Assembly (NCBI RefSeq): GCF_905220415.1
Contig: NC_059546.1
Span: 7,874,001-7,938,000, forward strand
DNA: 64,000 nt
From: Colias croceus
Lineage: Eukaryota > Arthropoda > Insecta > Lepidoptera > Pieridae
Reading direction: 5' to 3'
In this document: positions 25,018-36,948 of the stretch, in pieces
Layout of the letters: every line of letters begins with the position of its first letter
Position numbering within the stretch: position 1 is the first letter of the stretch
Notes under the pieces: model-generated
Told to the model about the DNA's origin: nothing
What the model saw: only the letters and a program-made list of their open reading frames with translations
Database searches by the model: none
Translations under genes and position numbers: made by a program

Positions 25018-25315
25018 TAGACCAATATCTTCAATAACTTCAATACTAAAAATTTTACTCCCAGAATCTCCAAATGCTCTCAGAACTGATCATAATATTA
25101 ACCTGCCAATGTATTGCTTTGCTTGCGAAGAAAATCTCCCTAGCTTGGAGATAGCGCTGCAATATTGTAATTCAGGTTATCATATTATTTGCATTGCTAT
25201 TCGGATTAGAATATGCAGTGCTTATTATCATTTCCAAGCTTGCATCTCTGATATTTCAGCACCTATTTTATATTTACTAGAGCTTTCAAAGTAATCGAGT
25301 TATTGGACAATATCT
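25018..25315. other. unassigned segment with a chance ORF
   Basis: An ATG inside the right arm of the foldback element opens a 101-codon frame through this stretch (24989-25294). It matches nothing I know, so I leave it uncalled. Confidence 0.3.
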
Positions 25316-25513
25316 GTGCTCCGCGGTTTTACTCGCAGTGCTCCGCTCATGTTGGTCTTAGCGAGATGATTAGGTATAATATAGCGTAGGTATATCCTTC
25401 TTCGGTAAATGGGCTATCTAACAGCGAAAGAATTTTTCAAATCGGACCAGCATTTCCCGAGATTAGCACGTTCAAATAAACAAACAAACTTTTCAGCTTT
25501 ATAATATTAGTCT
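25316..25513 (+). mobile_element. LINE/SINE 3' tail, family A
   Basis: CTCCGCGGTTTTACTCGCAG ... GAGATTAGCACGTTCAAATA ... CAGCTTTATAATATTAGTCT, like the copy at 3348. Confidence 0.68.
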
Positions 25514-26160
25514 AGTAATTATCTATAACTAGTTGTTTTTGGAGAGAAAGAGAATAATTAATCTCGGTAAATCAAAAAGTGTTTGTATTTAATAAGCATT
25601 TTATTTACTATTAATTTGACACTGCTTTGAGAACACTTTTAGAAGTGAGTGGTCAAGAGGTAGCTAATTGATTAACTTGACTAAATTATGAAATAAAGTA
25701 AAATGACTTATCAAAAACGAATCGAAATATAGTTCATTAATTCTTTGATACAAATGGTAATATGCAAAAGTTTTTTTTCTATTAGATCAAAGAATTTACA
25801 GATTTTATAGAACCCATAACAAACAATAAGAGCAAAATTATTTATATAAATCAATATAAATCAGAAATATATATTACAAACTATAAACAAAATATTTCCA
25901 CCGAGAAATTTTACGAACATTTTCTTTGCGGATTGATCTTCCGTACTTTCTGGAAGTAATTCAATACTTTTCTCTACTGACAATACAAAAACTAACTTCT
26001 TGTTTGTAAAGAGATGAAGTTACGATAGAAAAGAGTATGCGCAAACCGCTACACTAAAGATTCCTTTAAAGTCATCATTATTTTTAAATATTATCTTTCA
26101 TCCTGCTTTATGAATTTAAAAATAGACTAAACACATATTTCTACTGTATAACTGCTGTAT
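25514..26160. other. gene-free AT-rich DNA
   Basis: Nothing recognisable. Confidence 0.4.
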
Positions 26161-26164
26161 ATAT

Positions 26165-26285
26165 AAACTATGGAGTTTCTTGCCGGTTCTTCTCCTTCGA
26201 AACTGCTTTCCGAATCGACGATAAACAGTAAAAATATGTCATGACGATTCAAAAGTGCTTCTAGACGAAGTCTAATTGAATGCTA
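26165..26285 (+). mobile_element. non-LTR retrotransposon 3' end fragment
   Basis: TTCTTGCCGGTTCTTCTCCT ... ACTGCTTTCCGAATCG ... GACGATTCAAAAGTGCTTCT ... GTCTAATTGAAT. This order of words is the common lepidopteran LINE terminus as I remember it. A second retroposon-like tail follows to about 26,470, ending AAACGTGGGCGGAT. Confidence 0.6.
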
Positions 26286-27484
26286 CAAAGTTTGGGAAGA
26301 TGGATGTTTTTTACTCTTTCACGCAAATACTACTGGACCGATTATAATGAAGTTTTATATGTAGGTAACTGAAGATAAGTCATAGGTCACTTTTTTATCC
26401 CAAAAATCCCACAGGAACTGGAACTATGCGAGCTTTGAAAACGTGGGCGGATATACTTAAATAAATATCTGAGTTTGATTCTAAGATTGAGTTTACCAAA
26501 TAGAAACACACATACACACACGCACACATTCCCAAAAAGACTGCATTTCATTTTCCCATATTCCTGAATAAGAATTCAAACAACACAATCCATGTTTAAC
26601 AAACGTACATGAAACTCGCGACTTAACGTTTAGTCCACACAATTTCCTCACTTGTCATGAATTTAAAAGGAAAAGTCTGTAGTGAGCATTCTGCATACGT
26701 TCTGTAGCACTAGGCTCCACTCTTTATACGAACCCCTCTGGCGAAAGGTTCTTACAAATGAAAAAACATAAGACCCGAGTCATGTACTTTTAGCGTTAAG
26801 TCGGGGACGTAAATTGAGGTTTGTTTCCTGAATTGGGTTTAAACAATAATATGTTAATGCATTTAGGTGGGAGGATATTAAATATTAATAAAAAGCGTTG
26901 TAATGGTACAATGTGCAGTGTTTCTGTCTGTGTGCGTGTAATATAAGGATTATAAATATATTGACAAAATGTTTATGTAACAAATTATGTAGGGGTGTAA
27001 TAATATTGAATTATGGACAGTAATATTATGATTCGTATGAATAACAACACAATGAGTAGTTCTTAATGCCTTAAAAATAAATGCTCTAAATTAAATGTGT
27101 TAATATACACACCGTATAAGTAAAAAATGACTTCAATACTAAAACACTAGATAGAGCTAAACCTATCGTAGCTTTATCTAATGGATTAGTCTCGGATAGT
27201 CTTACAGGTCACTTGAGGTTGATATCCGTTGAACGGTGTAAGACGAGTATGTTAATAGTTTCACTTGATAGCCCACCCATAATACAATAATTGCATCTAC
27301 GGCAATATTATATTATTATATACTGAAAATGTTCATAGTAAATTTAATGAGTTAATAAGTTCCTTTATTTTTATTCAAATGTATGCAATACTTTAAAGAA
27401 ACAAGATGCATTGTTGCTTTAAAAAATCGATTCCTTTAAAAGATCGAATTCCCAAAATTGTTAGTATGTAATTCATCAAACGTA

Positions 27485-27705
27485 AAAAGTGAAGTCCCAT
27501 GTCCCCTAATGGGGTAAGGGGCAGATGTTTTATACATCTGTTTCACTGATCGAATTTCTTTAGAGACAAGAAGGTGATCAGCCTTCTGTGTTCTGCCAGA
27601 CCGAGATATTTTTTTTCTTCGTCTCCACTGGGAATCGAACCCAGGACCTCTCGGTTCTACGCTCACGCGTCAACCACTGTAAACTGTCCACCAAGGAGGC
27701 GGTCA
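27485..27705 (-). mobile_element. tRNA-derived SINE, 221 bp, with 10-bp target duplication
   Basis: The minus strand starts GACCGCCTCCTTGGTGGACA, has an A-box-like region (GGTGGACAGTTTACAGTGG), and a canonical B box GGTTCGATTCCC near 27614-27645. A perfect direct repeat, ATCAAACGTA, flanks it at 27475-27484 and 27706-27715. This shows insertion by target-primed reverse transcription. The tRNA-like head with an unrelated body separates it from a real tRNA gene. Confidence 0.85.
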
Positions 27706-28701
27706 ATCAAACGTAGCCATTAATTAATTATCAAATGAATCGTTTTATAAAAACCTTTTTAGCTTCTTATCATACATTTTTCTCATACTTTAACACTTCT
27801 AAAACACTGCATTATCATGCCACAGAATTGTAAGAATAAATTCTATGCAAAAATACAATGGGAAGCTTCCTAACATTTCGCGAGAACTGAACAAAACAAT
27901 TTGCCTTTTGTTTGGAAATGGCAGAGTTGCGATTGTTTCGACTTACAAACTATTAATTTCCAATGAAGATAACTTTCCGAACTAACATTAACACAATTAA
28001 TTAGCAGCTAGTACGAAACAATAAAATTTACACTCATAGGGAATCGAGCAATATATTTTATAGAATATTTTTTATAAAAATTTGATTATAAAGGAAAAAT
28101 TCCCAGTATATAAAAAATATAACAACGGGATTACCTTTGTTTTATTTTTTGTTTAAAAATTCATTCCATTTATTCGTGTCTGAACAATACTGTTAATGGA
28201 TGTACTTTAGCGTTTAAACCAAAAGCGCATTTACTATAAAAAGGGCTTTTACATACTTACTTTAGTCCAGAAGTTTCTGCAAAAACAGGAAATTTCAAGC
28301 ATATATGCAACTCCAAATGATTGAGCTATGAAGCTTTGCCGTTTTGTTTGATGGTATTTACCATGTACAGTTAGTTTAGATAATATTCATATCTTAGTTT
28401 TATTATTTGATATATTACTATGACAGTATAGAAATATGTATCTATTTAAATATAACAAAAAACTTTCCATTTACCATCACTTGTACAGTGTACTTGACTC
28501 TAAAATAAGTAGGTACCAATATCTTTGGTTTTAAAATATCGTACATATTATTATTACTACTGGAGAAATATTTTGGGAATTCTTATATTAAATTGTATCA
28601 CGACAATTACTTTTCACAGTATTTACAGTGAAAAAATAGATAATTATGGAAAGAACTGCTATAAGTGAGGCTTCAGGTAATTATTATTATTGGTATTACT
28701 T

Positions 28702-29008
28702 CATCATCATCATCATCAGCCCATAAACGTTCCCACTGCTGGGACACGGGCCTCCTATGAGGGTACAGGCCATAATCCACCGCGCTGGCCAAGTGCGTGT
28801 TGGCGGATGACACATGTCGTCGAACTTTTTAATTCTTCGACATGTCGGTTTCCTCACGATGTTTTCCTTCACCGTTCGAGCAGTGGTGATGTTACAACAT
28901 GCGCAGATAAATTGAAAAATCAATTTAATTCCTGCGCGCTCGCCTGGTCTCGAACCCCGGACTTATCGATTCGAAGTCCGAGGTCTCACCACTGAGCCAC
29001 CACTGCTC
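28702..29008 (-). mobile_element. tRNA-derived SINE, 307 bp, (ATG)n-type tail, 11-bp target duplication
   Basis: The minus-strand head has a perfect A box (TGGCTCAGTGG) and a B box (GGTTCGAGACC), as in pol III tRNA promoters. The body has the words CGTGAGGAAACCGACATG and GTCCCAGCAGTGGGAACG, seen in a very common lepidopteran SINE. The 3' end is a (GATGAT)n tail. A perfect 11-bp direct repeat, TGGTATTACTT, flanks it at 28691-28701 and 29009-29019, so the copy is complete. Confidence 0.9.
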
Positions 29009-29157
29009 TGGTATTACTTACCAATAGTTTAATTAATCGATTCTTATAAAAAAACACATTCTTTATATAGAAGCTCAACATATTATTTATTTTATTCAAA
29101 GGCTTAGACAAATAAATTCCTGTCACCAGCATATTATGCTAGGAATTTATGTTAAAT

Positions 29158-29194
29158 ATATGTTTTAAATGCATATTATGCATTTAAAACATAT
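29158..29194. repeat. perfect 17-bp stem, 3-nt loop palindrome
   Basis: ATATGTTTTAAATGCAT (29158-29174), loop ATT, then the exact reverse complement (29178-29194). AT-rich palindromes of this size can arise by chance slippage. No link to a gene is seen. Confidence 0.85.
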
Positions 29195-29754
29195 TGATTC
29201 CATTGGGCTTATGTTTTCAGCTTTGGATAGAATATCAAACGAATGTCCTGGTGACTTCAAACCTTTGTGAGTTTTATACGTTTTTGATCACAACAGTGTT
29301 AAAGTGAAACACTCGTTCTGGCCAATTTATTTATCCAATTGAATGCTCGCACTTTGACCTCCGCCCGTTACCTTTTAAATGGAAGAAAATTGAAGTGAAG
29401 TCACAGCAAGAACTGTTGTTGGAATGATATTGAGTGCGATTCGTATCCATCTGAAGATAGAATAATTATTACCATGACTAGTCAACGGACAGTTTACATT
29501 CTAAAATTAATGTTGGACTCCTCTACATTAGTAGTTAATAATTTAAGACATGCTAAACTTTACGATGTGAACTATAAACTTTTTAAAACTTGAACTTGTT
29601 TCAGCCAGCCAGCCAGCATCCAGGACGTCGTAAAAATTACCTTTATTTAAACTTTTACTAGTTTCCTCTTCTTCCTTCCGAAATATACTTCGGATATATC
29701 ACGGATTTTTTTTCTGTAGTATCGATCTCATACGTTGCAATATATTATAAAAAA

Positions 29755-29925
29755 CTAGTGATCCGCCCCGGCTTCGCCCGTGGTACCTACATGTTTAAAC
29801 TATCCTATCTCTCAAGTTAGATCGAACTGCACATAGTGTGCGAATTTTATTATAATCGGTTAAGTGGTTTAGGAGTCCATTGAGGACAAACATTGTGACA
29901 CGAGATTTATATATTATTATAAAAA
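29755..29925 (+). mobile_element. LINE/SINE 3' tail, family B
   Basis: CTAGTGATCCGCCCCGGCTT then CGCCCGTGGTAC ... ACACGAGATTTATATATTAT. A second degraded retroposon-like stretch follows from about 29,930 to 30,345 (GTAAGAAGTGAAACTTCTTT ... AAGTCGGTTACAAACATACA). Confidence 0.65.
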
Positions 29926-30349
29926 ATGTATGCGTGTGTAATGTAAGAAGTGAAACTTCTTTATGACCTTATTTTTCAAAAAATAATTTACTATATGCAA
30001 CTTTACAGAAATACGTCGAATCACGCGTGGTAGGGATAAGAAAAAGATGGCGCGTAACGGAAAAATGTCACGCGTAACGGAAAAATGTTACACTAATTTT
30101 TTTTCCAACCCTGATAAAGAAGTTTCACTTCAAATAATAATAGTTTAAAAAAACTAAAAAACACGCTTTTTATAGAAAACCGAACTAAAAAATAAAAAAT
30201 TATATCAAATTAGTGTATTGTCATCGGTCCTCAATAAATCTACAAAGTTTAAACGAAATCTGGCCGTTTAAAGTGGGTCAAAATCGCGCCCAAAGAAGTC
30301 GGTTACAAACATACAAACATACAGGTGAAGCTAATATAAAGCGTGTAAA

Positions 30350-32565
30350 AACACTAAGTATGAAATAAGAGAATTGTCAGGCGTACTAACATTATTCCAA
30401 GTATGATTGAATTGCAACACGCTCCATTATTTTTTCAATTACCTAAATGTGTTGAGAAAATGTATCGTTTTCCAGTCCATTTACCAGAAAGTCTTTGTCT
30501 CAGCCACATATTAGAATCCGAAGTAAGTTATCAAATTAAGTGCGCTCTTTAATCCTTGGCCGACGATCCGTGAATAGAGAAACTAAGGTTGCCCCTTGCC
30601 AGATGTTACCTTTAGTGGGTTATAAATTTACGACTTTTCACCTTTGTGTCAAGTGTCCATACGGTAGCATTTAATAGTGTTGAGGGTGATATTTTTGAAT
30701 GGTAATAAATATTTGTAACTTATAAGTCCTAATTTTCATATTTTAAGAAACCTTAATAGTATAAATAGGCAGTAGTAGAACTAAAAAGGCATTTACAGGA
30801 GAGATTTACGAGCACTTATGAGCATTTACGAGCGTAGGGCACACTTTGTACATTGTATATCTTGATAATTTGGAGATTCAAAAATGTTAACAAAACTTTA
30901 CATTTTACTCACTATAAAAAGTAGGGCACAATCTACCTTTACATAACTGTTCACACTATAGACTCAAAGAATTTCAATTACCCACCGCATTCAAAAACAT
31001 TCCCCGCATTACGCGACTCAATACAAGCTAAAATTCTTTTATGCGGACCCTACTCGTGCGGAGTGAAAAAATTTCTTTTGACCGACAAATTTGCTCGTCG
31101 AATCGTTACTTGTGAGACCTTACTCGGTTGACCGAAGACACCTCCATTGAATTGAATGGAGGCAAAGTGTAATATTTATTAAGGGAAAATATAAGTCCTT
31201 TTATGTGTGAATCGATGTAGCTGTGTTGTACTTGTAGTGGTATTTGCGGTGGTATTAATTTCGCCAGCGTAGCGTTTTTCATAAGGTTTTTCAATACGTT
31301 TGTACAGAAATTTTTTCAAAGGCTTATTTGGTGCAAATACTTTTTTCACTTTCATATTTAATTCTGAAATTAATCAAAACATGAAAGTAGTTTTGCATAT
31401 AATCCAATATACAGGCATAACTACATGATATGAGTCTACTTACAAGTTGTTGCATTTAGGTAATCTATATGAATGTAATAGCATTCACTTTGTATGTGAG
31501 TAAAGTACCTACCTAGTTTCAAAATAAGAAAATAAAAAGTTGATAAAACTTCCATCATAAAAATGTCCTTTGTTCAAAAAAACGATAACCAAACTCCTGC
31601 ACTGTCCAATAACCAAAATATTACAACAAACTTTTTATACTAATCGTTCTCTATATTGCCTTATAAAGTCCACATAAATCCACTTTATGTGTTGACCCTT
31701 TCCAATAAATTTAACAGTAATGTTCCATACTTTGCAGCAACTGTATTTAAAGTACTTAATTTATATACCAAGATACGACAGCTTGAAAAATGGCCGTCAC
31801 TTTAAATATAAATAAAAATCAGGAAGTTGCTTGAAATCGGAAAAGTTTCATATCTACATTATTTAAATAAAATGTTAAAGACTTTTCCTTTTCTTTGTGA
31901 CATAAAAGCCTGTAAGTTCAACATTTCACTTGTACTTATACATATATAAATTAAGTCACGAGCATTAATAGGGGGAGATTAGCAAAAATATCTGCCACAA
32001 GAACCAATTCAATAATAACTAACTCCTTACTAGCAGTGTCGTGTCAGATATTCGAATATCAAGCAGAGTGGTCGAACATTATTATAGTGATGACTCTACG
32101 TAAATCTAATCATTAGAATTGTAGTATATTATAAATCATGTAATTAGTTGTTCACAAATTAAATGCTTTTTTATTTGTTATTTTAAAAATAATTTACATT
32201 TTTGGTGTGTTTGTTATATTATAACAATATAATATTTCATGATATAAAAATCAGTCTCGTTGATAAGTTGTGGAAGAAAGTGTGACTAAGTTGAGGAACT
32301 ATCTTTTAGTAAGATAAATATCTCCATATAAAAGTATTTATTCAAAACATGAAGATACTTTTTTACATTAAAAACGAACGAAGTCAAGCCCGGCCTATTA
32401 AAAATTAATGTACCTTTAGTTATACCTTTTGAAAGTCAAATAAAAAATCAGAACGGTAATTTAAACGTTTGCAAACTTAATAAGAACCGATATTGCGACC
32501 TTCTTCCAAACGGCTCTTGAATATCAATAGATCAAGAAATAAGGGATTTCAATAATATTTAATGC
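30350..32565. other. gene-free AT-rich DNA
   Basis: No convincing frame. A small hairpin (CCTCCATTGAAT / ATTCAATGGAGG) at about 31140-31163 is the only ordered structure noticed. Confidence 0.4.
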
Positions 32566-32567
32566 TA

Positions 32568-33125
32568 GCTTTCTACCCACGGCTTCGCTTGTGTCTTCAA
32601 AGAAAAATCCGCATAGTTCCCATTTCCGTGGGATTTCCGGGATAAAACCTATAGGCAATGACCTATTATACTAGTAGACGCGGCATACGCCAACATCATT
32701 GCACTAAAAAACAGCGTAATTAATACATACCTACTTACTAACGCATTATCACCAATACAGTTGTTCTCTCTTTCACTCTCACGCACGAGACATAATACAT
32801 GTCTCACTCATGTACTTCGTAATAACAACTGCCGATTAAAATACAAAAAGAACGTCCAGCCACGACGCTGAATGGTGCGTGACTAAGTGAAACTCGGGCA
32901 CTTACCTGAGTTTTTTCTTGCCAAAATAGAGAGCGGGTAACGTATCTAGCTCTTTTATATATCATAGCCTATAGGTACTATGCGTTAACCCAAGTTACCC
33001 TTTATAAGTTTGCTAAACTTCATTGTAATCGATTCTGTAGTATTTAAGTGAACGAGTAACAAACATACATACACATACATACATCCATCCTCACAAACTT
33101 TCGCCTTTATAATATTAGGATTTAT
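32568..33125 (+). mobile_element. retroposon tail, family C, with an insertion
   Basis: Begins GCTAGCTTTCTACCCACGGC then TTCGCTTG, and resumes its end (AACAAACATACATACACATA ... TTTATAATATTAGGA) near 33,060-33,122. The middle (about 32,665-32,930) contains sequence unlike family C, so another repeat probably inserted there. Confidence 0.5.
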
Positions 33126-33667
33126 AATAGTAGGATAATACCGCGATATATTATCATTACAAACTTTAGTACATCAAATATATTGATTCTCTCTGGAATA
33201 TTAATTGTTTTAATATTTTTTTAATGTACAAAAGCCCGAAATGTATAAATCCGAAAATTTGTACATCAATAAGGAATATCGATTAATTTCAAGGATTGTT
33301 CTATTTATAGTAAGTAAGTACTAAACATATTTTTCAAAATAAATTGACGACATAAAATTACCGGTATGGAGCTTTTAATATTGTTGTACTTTTGTTATTA
33401 AACAGTTTTACAGTTTATCGATACCGTTATAATTATGTTATAATATTTGAACCTTGTTAAAGTTCGATCCGATTGGTCTATAATTACCATATACATATAA
33501 TTACCCTCAAGCAATGAACAGTTTCATAGTTTGGATAGTGGATACTAAAGTAACGATATTCATATTATTGCAAAACTATAACAAGATTCAGTTTGAACTT
33601 AAGTAAATCTGTTTTTGATTATGTTATAGAGTAAATATTCATTAGTATCGGTTATGTTAGGTTAGGT

Positions 33668-33830
33668 TAGAATTAGATTTTTCAACCAACTTCAGAAAAG
33701 GAAAAGGTTCAATTCAACTGTTTTTATTCGGGTTTTTTATCTAAGTTCTTTTGAGTGGGTGCACCGATTTTGATGATCCTGTGTTTATTTTAATACATGG
33801 TGCTTTCTGGCCTTTAAAATTTTGTCCAAT
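33668..33830 (-). mobile_element. retroposon fragment, reverse of the AAGTCGGTT family
   Basis: CAACCAACTTCAGAAAAGGA then AAAGGTTCAATTCAACTG, TTTTTATTCGGG and GTGGGTGCACCGATTTTGAT. This is the inverted, internally longer version of the terminus at 5700. Confidence 0.5.
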
Positions 33831-34249
33831 TCTGACAATTTGACTAGCTACCTTTTTTAAAATACAAATGTGATTATAATTGTTCCTATTACATATAGCT
33901 GTTATAGTCAAAGTCCGATACACAGTCTCTTCGCGGAAGGACTGGTTTATCCTAGGTTTGGCCAAAGGCAATCCCCGAAATACATTTCAATTTCGCCCTT
34001 TGCCTGAAGTATTTTTAGTCAAACCCAGGAGCTCCTAACTTTTCAGTCAAACGTCGAAAGTAAATTATTCTGTTTCGGTTTTGGCCTAGTCAATCCTAGA
34101 AGCGACTGCAATTTTCGGTCAAACGTTGATCTGAACATGTTTAAACAGGTTCATAATGTCTCTCGCGGACCGCGGTGTTCCGACCGATTGTTTTGTCATT
34201 TCATGTTCGTTCATTGAGCGTGCGGGCGTGTAATTGTGTAAAATTGAAG

Positions 34250-34465
34250 ATGAGTGAATCAAACGGTGTTGTTGTTACTAAAAACGTGGATAAAGAAGCT
34301 TTAAAAGTCAAGTTTAAAGAGAAAATTTCTAATTTGAATAAAAATAAGTGTTCATTTCACATAAAAAACAAACAGTTGTATGAGCAGATTATCAGTGAGG
34401 TAGAGTCCGCTAAAGTAGCTAAAAAGAAAACGTCTTTGCAGTATCGCCGTCTCAAACGCTAATTT
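34250..34465 (+). CDS. 71-aa ORF resembling the N-terminus of a transposon-type integrase protein (KRBA2/Ginger-like), probably truncated
   Basis: The second ATG of a longer frame opens MSESNGVVVTKNVDKEALKV and ends KKTSLQYRRLKR-stop. It is rich in Lys with a short helical core (KNKQLYEQIISEVESAKVAK). From memory, proteins derived from integrase-type transposons carry a (Y/E)..II.E(I/V).(E/S)AK..KKT..QYR.LK.YDV block near the start, before the catalytic core. Here the frame stops exactly where YDV would follow, then AT-rich sequence and AATAAA appear. It may be an internally deleted transposon or a small retained gene. No catalytic residues are present. The family call is tentative. Confidence 0.4.
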
Positions 34466-34597
34466 TTGATTAATTAAAAATGATTAATTTTTCATTTTAA
34501 TTACTTATGAAATTATTAAAACAATAAACATCAAAATTTTAAAAATGTTATTTTTTTATACTTAATCTTATACAAACTAACCTCCGTATATTCCAAA

Positions 34598-34738
34598 GCA
34601 TTTATTTATTTATTTTATACTTTATTGCACATCGTTCAAAAGGCGGGCCTAATGCTACACGGCATTCTCTCAAAGCATCTCAAATATAAAAGTGAAAATC
34701 ACGTAAGCTGACCAATCAGGTGTCAGAACTGGCAGAGT
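34598..34738 (-). mobile_element. LINE 3' end, minus orientation
   Basis: TTATTTATTTATTTTATACT then TTATTGCACA ... AAAAGGCGGGCCTAATGC ... GGCATTCTCTC. This is a common lepidopteran LINE terminus, as I recall it, with its A-rich tail at the left. It lies inside the 33.9-35.0 kb candidate element. Confidence 0.6.
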
Positions 34739-35329
34739 TAAGCGGTTCTTAAGACTTGAAAGCTTCTTAAATGATAAAATGCTTCCAAATATACGAAGAT
34801 AAGACACTTCATACCTATATCGGAGTTTGACTCGTCAAACCCCGATTTAATAAAATTGTATTTTGACGTTTGCCTGACCAAATTAGTCTCTCCCAGGTTT
34901 GACGAAAATTGTTTAGTCAAAGGCCGAAAATTTACATTTGTTTGGGCTTTGACTAAGTCATTCAGTCTGACCTGAGGATTGACCAGTCCAACCTAGGAGC
35001 GCCGGAGCTTCGGAGTTTGCCTATAACATAGCTACTATATTTTTCGTGGCTTATAACGGGACATTAGATCTGAGATTATGAACTTCGAGTGTTCAAGTTC
35101 GGCAGAGCTTTAAAAATTTTTTCTTGGCTGTAAAAGCGGATATTACTTTTATATACTTATAAAACCCATCGAGAAGCATAATTCCACATTTAATATTTAA
35201 GTTAGGTATAAAGAGAAATAAAACTCTAAACTAATAAACCTGTTTGAACTTACTTTACCAGCAGAAAAAAAACCCTTATAACATACCAAATATGTGACAT
35301 AGAATATATAGTTGATCCAGGCAAGTAAA

Positions 35330-35532
35330 TCTTATTATATAAAACACAAAGACTATCTAACTAACTGACCGTACAACGTACAGCCCCATTTGACCGATCA
35401 GGTTAAAATTTGATATGCAGATAGCCCGGGTATCACCCACAAGGGGATAAAATAGTGCACCAAAGTTTATGCCACGGGAACTCATTTTGACCACGCGGTC
35501 GAAGCCACGGGTAACAGACGGTTATATTATGT
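35330..35532 (-). mobile_element. degraded retroposon tail
   Basis: ATTATATAAAACACAAAGAC ... GACCGATCAGGTTAAAATTT ... CGCGGTCGAAGCCACGGGTA then ACAGACGG. The layout is that of the other CGAAGCC-ended tails, but diverged. Confidence 0.55.
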
Positions 35533-36755
35533 CGCAATCATCTAGTTGAATCCGCTTTTTAATTGAATGAATCTCGTTGAATGACGACATTTAATTGAAT
35601 TACTCGTCAAGTTGTTTAATGTAACGTACAACGTCTTGACTGAACGTCATTTAGCATAGTCGTTAGTTTGGATAAGGGGGTGGGTAAGGTTAGGTTCGTT
35701 GTATTTGGAAATAGTCATCGCCTCGCAACCGTATTCTTGTAAACGTTTGGATAAAGTAAATTCTCAGCAACAGCCGTCATTCAATGAACGCGCTAGTCAT
35801 TCAGCAATATCACGAGCGATGTATAACTAGTTGGGCGCTGAGTGACCTTTGTAATATCACCGTTCGACCATTAAATGAATGTGCTAGTCATACTATCAAA
35901 TAGCAGATTCAACCAGATGATGGCAACACATACATAAGTTGAATTAATTTCCACCTCAAACGAGGCCCACAATACAGAACCGTTTGCTATCCACACGAGT
36001 ACCGCTCAGTACTCTCCAAGTTCCAAAGTTACAGTCCTTTGCCAACATTTGCTTCAGATAAATGCACATACGAGTTACTTCCCTATATACGACCGTCTAA
36101 ACATCCCAACTGTAAAGCTAACTACTATACTAACTTCTAGAAGTTTCTCGCGAAATAAATTTTTAAAACACTCTCAAGTGCAGGAACGGTTTGTATCCTT
36201 TAAACGTTAACACAGTAAATTAAGAGTAGAGTTTTGTTGCCTTTTATAGTTAGGATCTACCTGTAGTTGAAAAAAGTCGGATGTATCGTTAGTTACTATT
36301 TTATTTAATTATTTTACTGTTTTAATTTGAACTTAGTACTAACTATTAAGACCATCCGCCTAATATTTTATAAAGGATCAGATACCTATATTCCTTCTTA
36401 ATCGCTATCACTATTTTAATTGTCGATTTCTAGACGCAAATTATAGAGGTAATATATGATTATGACCGTACTTATTTCCTAATACTATTTGCATAAAATA
36501 TTCTCTAATATAAATATAATAAGGGCTATTTTAATACTATAACATGTTATAAATGAAAGGACCCAAAATAATTTCATTACTTAACAACCTATTACTACTA
36601 TAATTACCACTATTAAAAAGCTTTTCGGGACCAGTATATTAAATTTGCGAGAAATATAGCCCCTATACGAGCTAAAAATGTCATATTTTAAACCACGTAT
36701 CTACAGAAAAAGTGTGAGATTATCTAGTAGCTGTACTTAGGTAGGTACACATCAC
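35533..36755. other. gene-free DNA
   Basis: The stretch at about 35,530-35,920 has recurring ATTGAATGA / TCATTCAATGAA and GCTAGTCATTCAGC words on both strands, a possible worn inverted-repeat element. The rest shows nothing. Confidence 0.35.
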
Positions 36756-36948
36756 TACATAGTATAAAACAAAGTCGCTTTCTCTGTCCTTATATCCCTA
36801 TGTATGCTTAAAAATCTTAAAACTACGCAACGGATTTCGATGCGGTTTTTTTAAATATTGATTCAAGAGGAAGGTTGGTAGAGAAGGTAGTACATAATTT
36901 ATTAGGTTTTATACAAAGCGGGCGAAGCCGCGGGCGGAAATTTAGTTA
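36756..36948 (-). mobile_element. LINE/SINE 3' tail, family D, minus orientation
   Basis: ACTACATAGTATAAAACAAA ... GCGGGCGAAGCCGCGGGCGG then AAATTTAGT, the reverse complement of the copy at 19950. Confidence 0.65.

Larger units (their letters stand above)
33936..35001 (+). mobile_element. candidate integrase-type DNA transposon remnant with inverted TCCTAGGTT ends
   Basis: The left part (33,936-34,135) and right part (34,815-35,001) share, in opposite orientation, the words TCCTAGGTT(T)GG, GTCAAACC(C/T)(A/G)GGAG, TTTGCCTGA and GTCAAA. The ends are not perfect repeats, the boundaries are approximate and I found no target duplication. The centre holds a 71-codon ORF (34250-34465) and a LINE tail inserted at 34,598-34,738. 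Confidence 0.4.

Noticed and set aside
24989..25294. 101-codon ORF starting in the foldback arm
   Set aside because: No recognisable domain; the start codon belongs to the mobile element and the frame runs by chance into flanking sequence.
27485..29008. tRNA genes, because of intact A and B boxes
   Set aside because: The boxes belong to SINE heads with unrelated bodies, (GAT)n-type tail and target-site duplications; no cloverleaf closes.
33654..33669. Interstitial telomere repeat TTAGGTTAGG
   Set aside because: Only about two and a half units, a length expected by chance in this composition.
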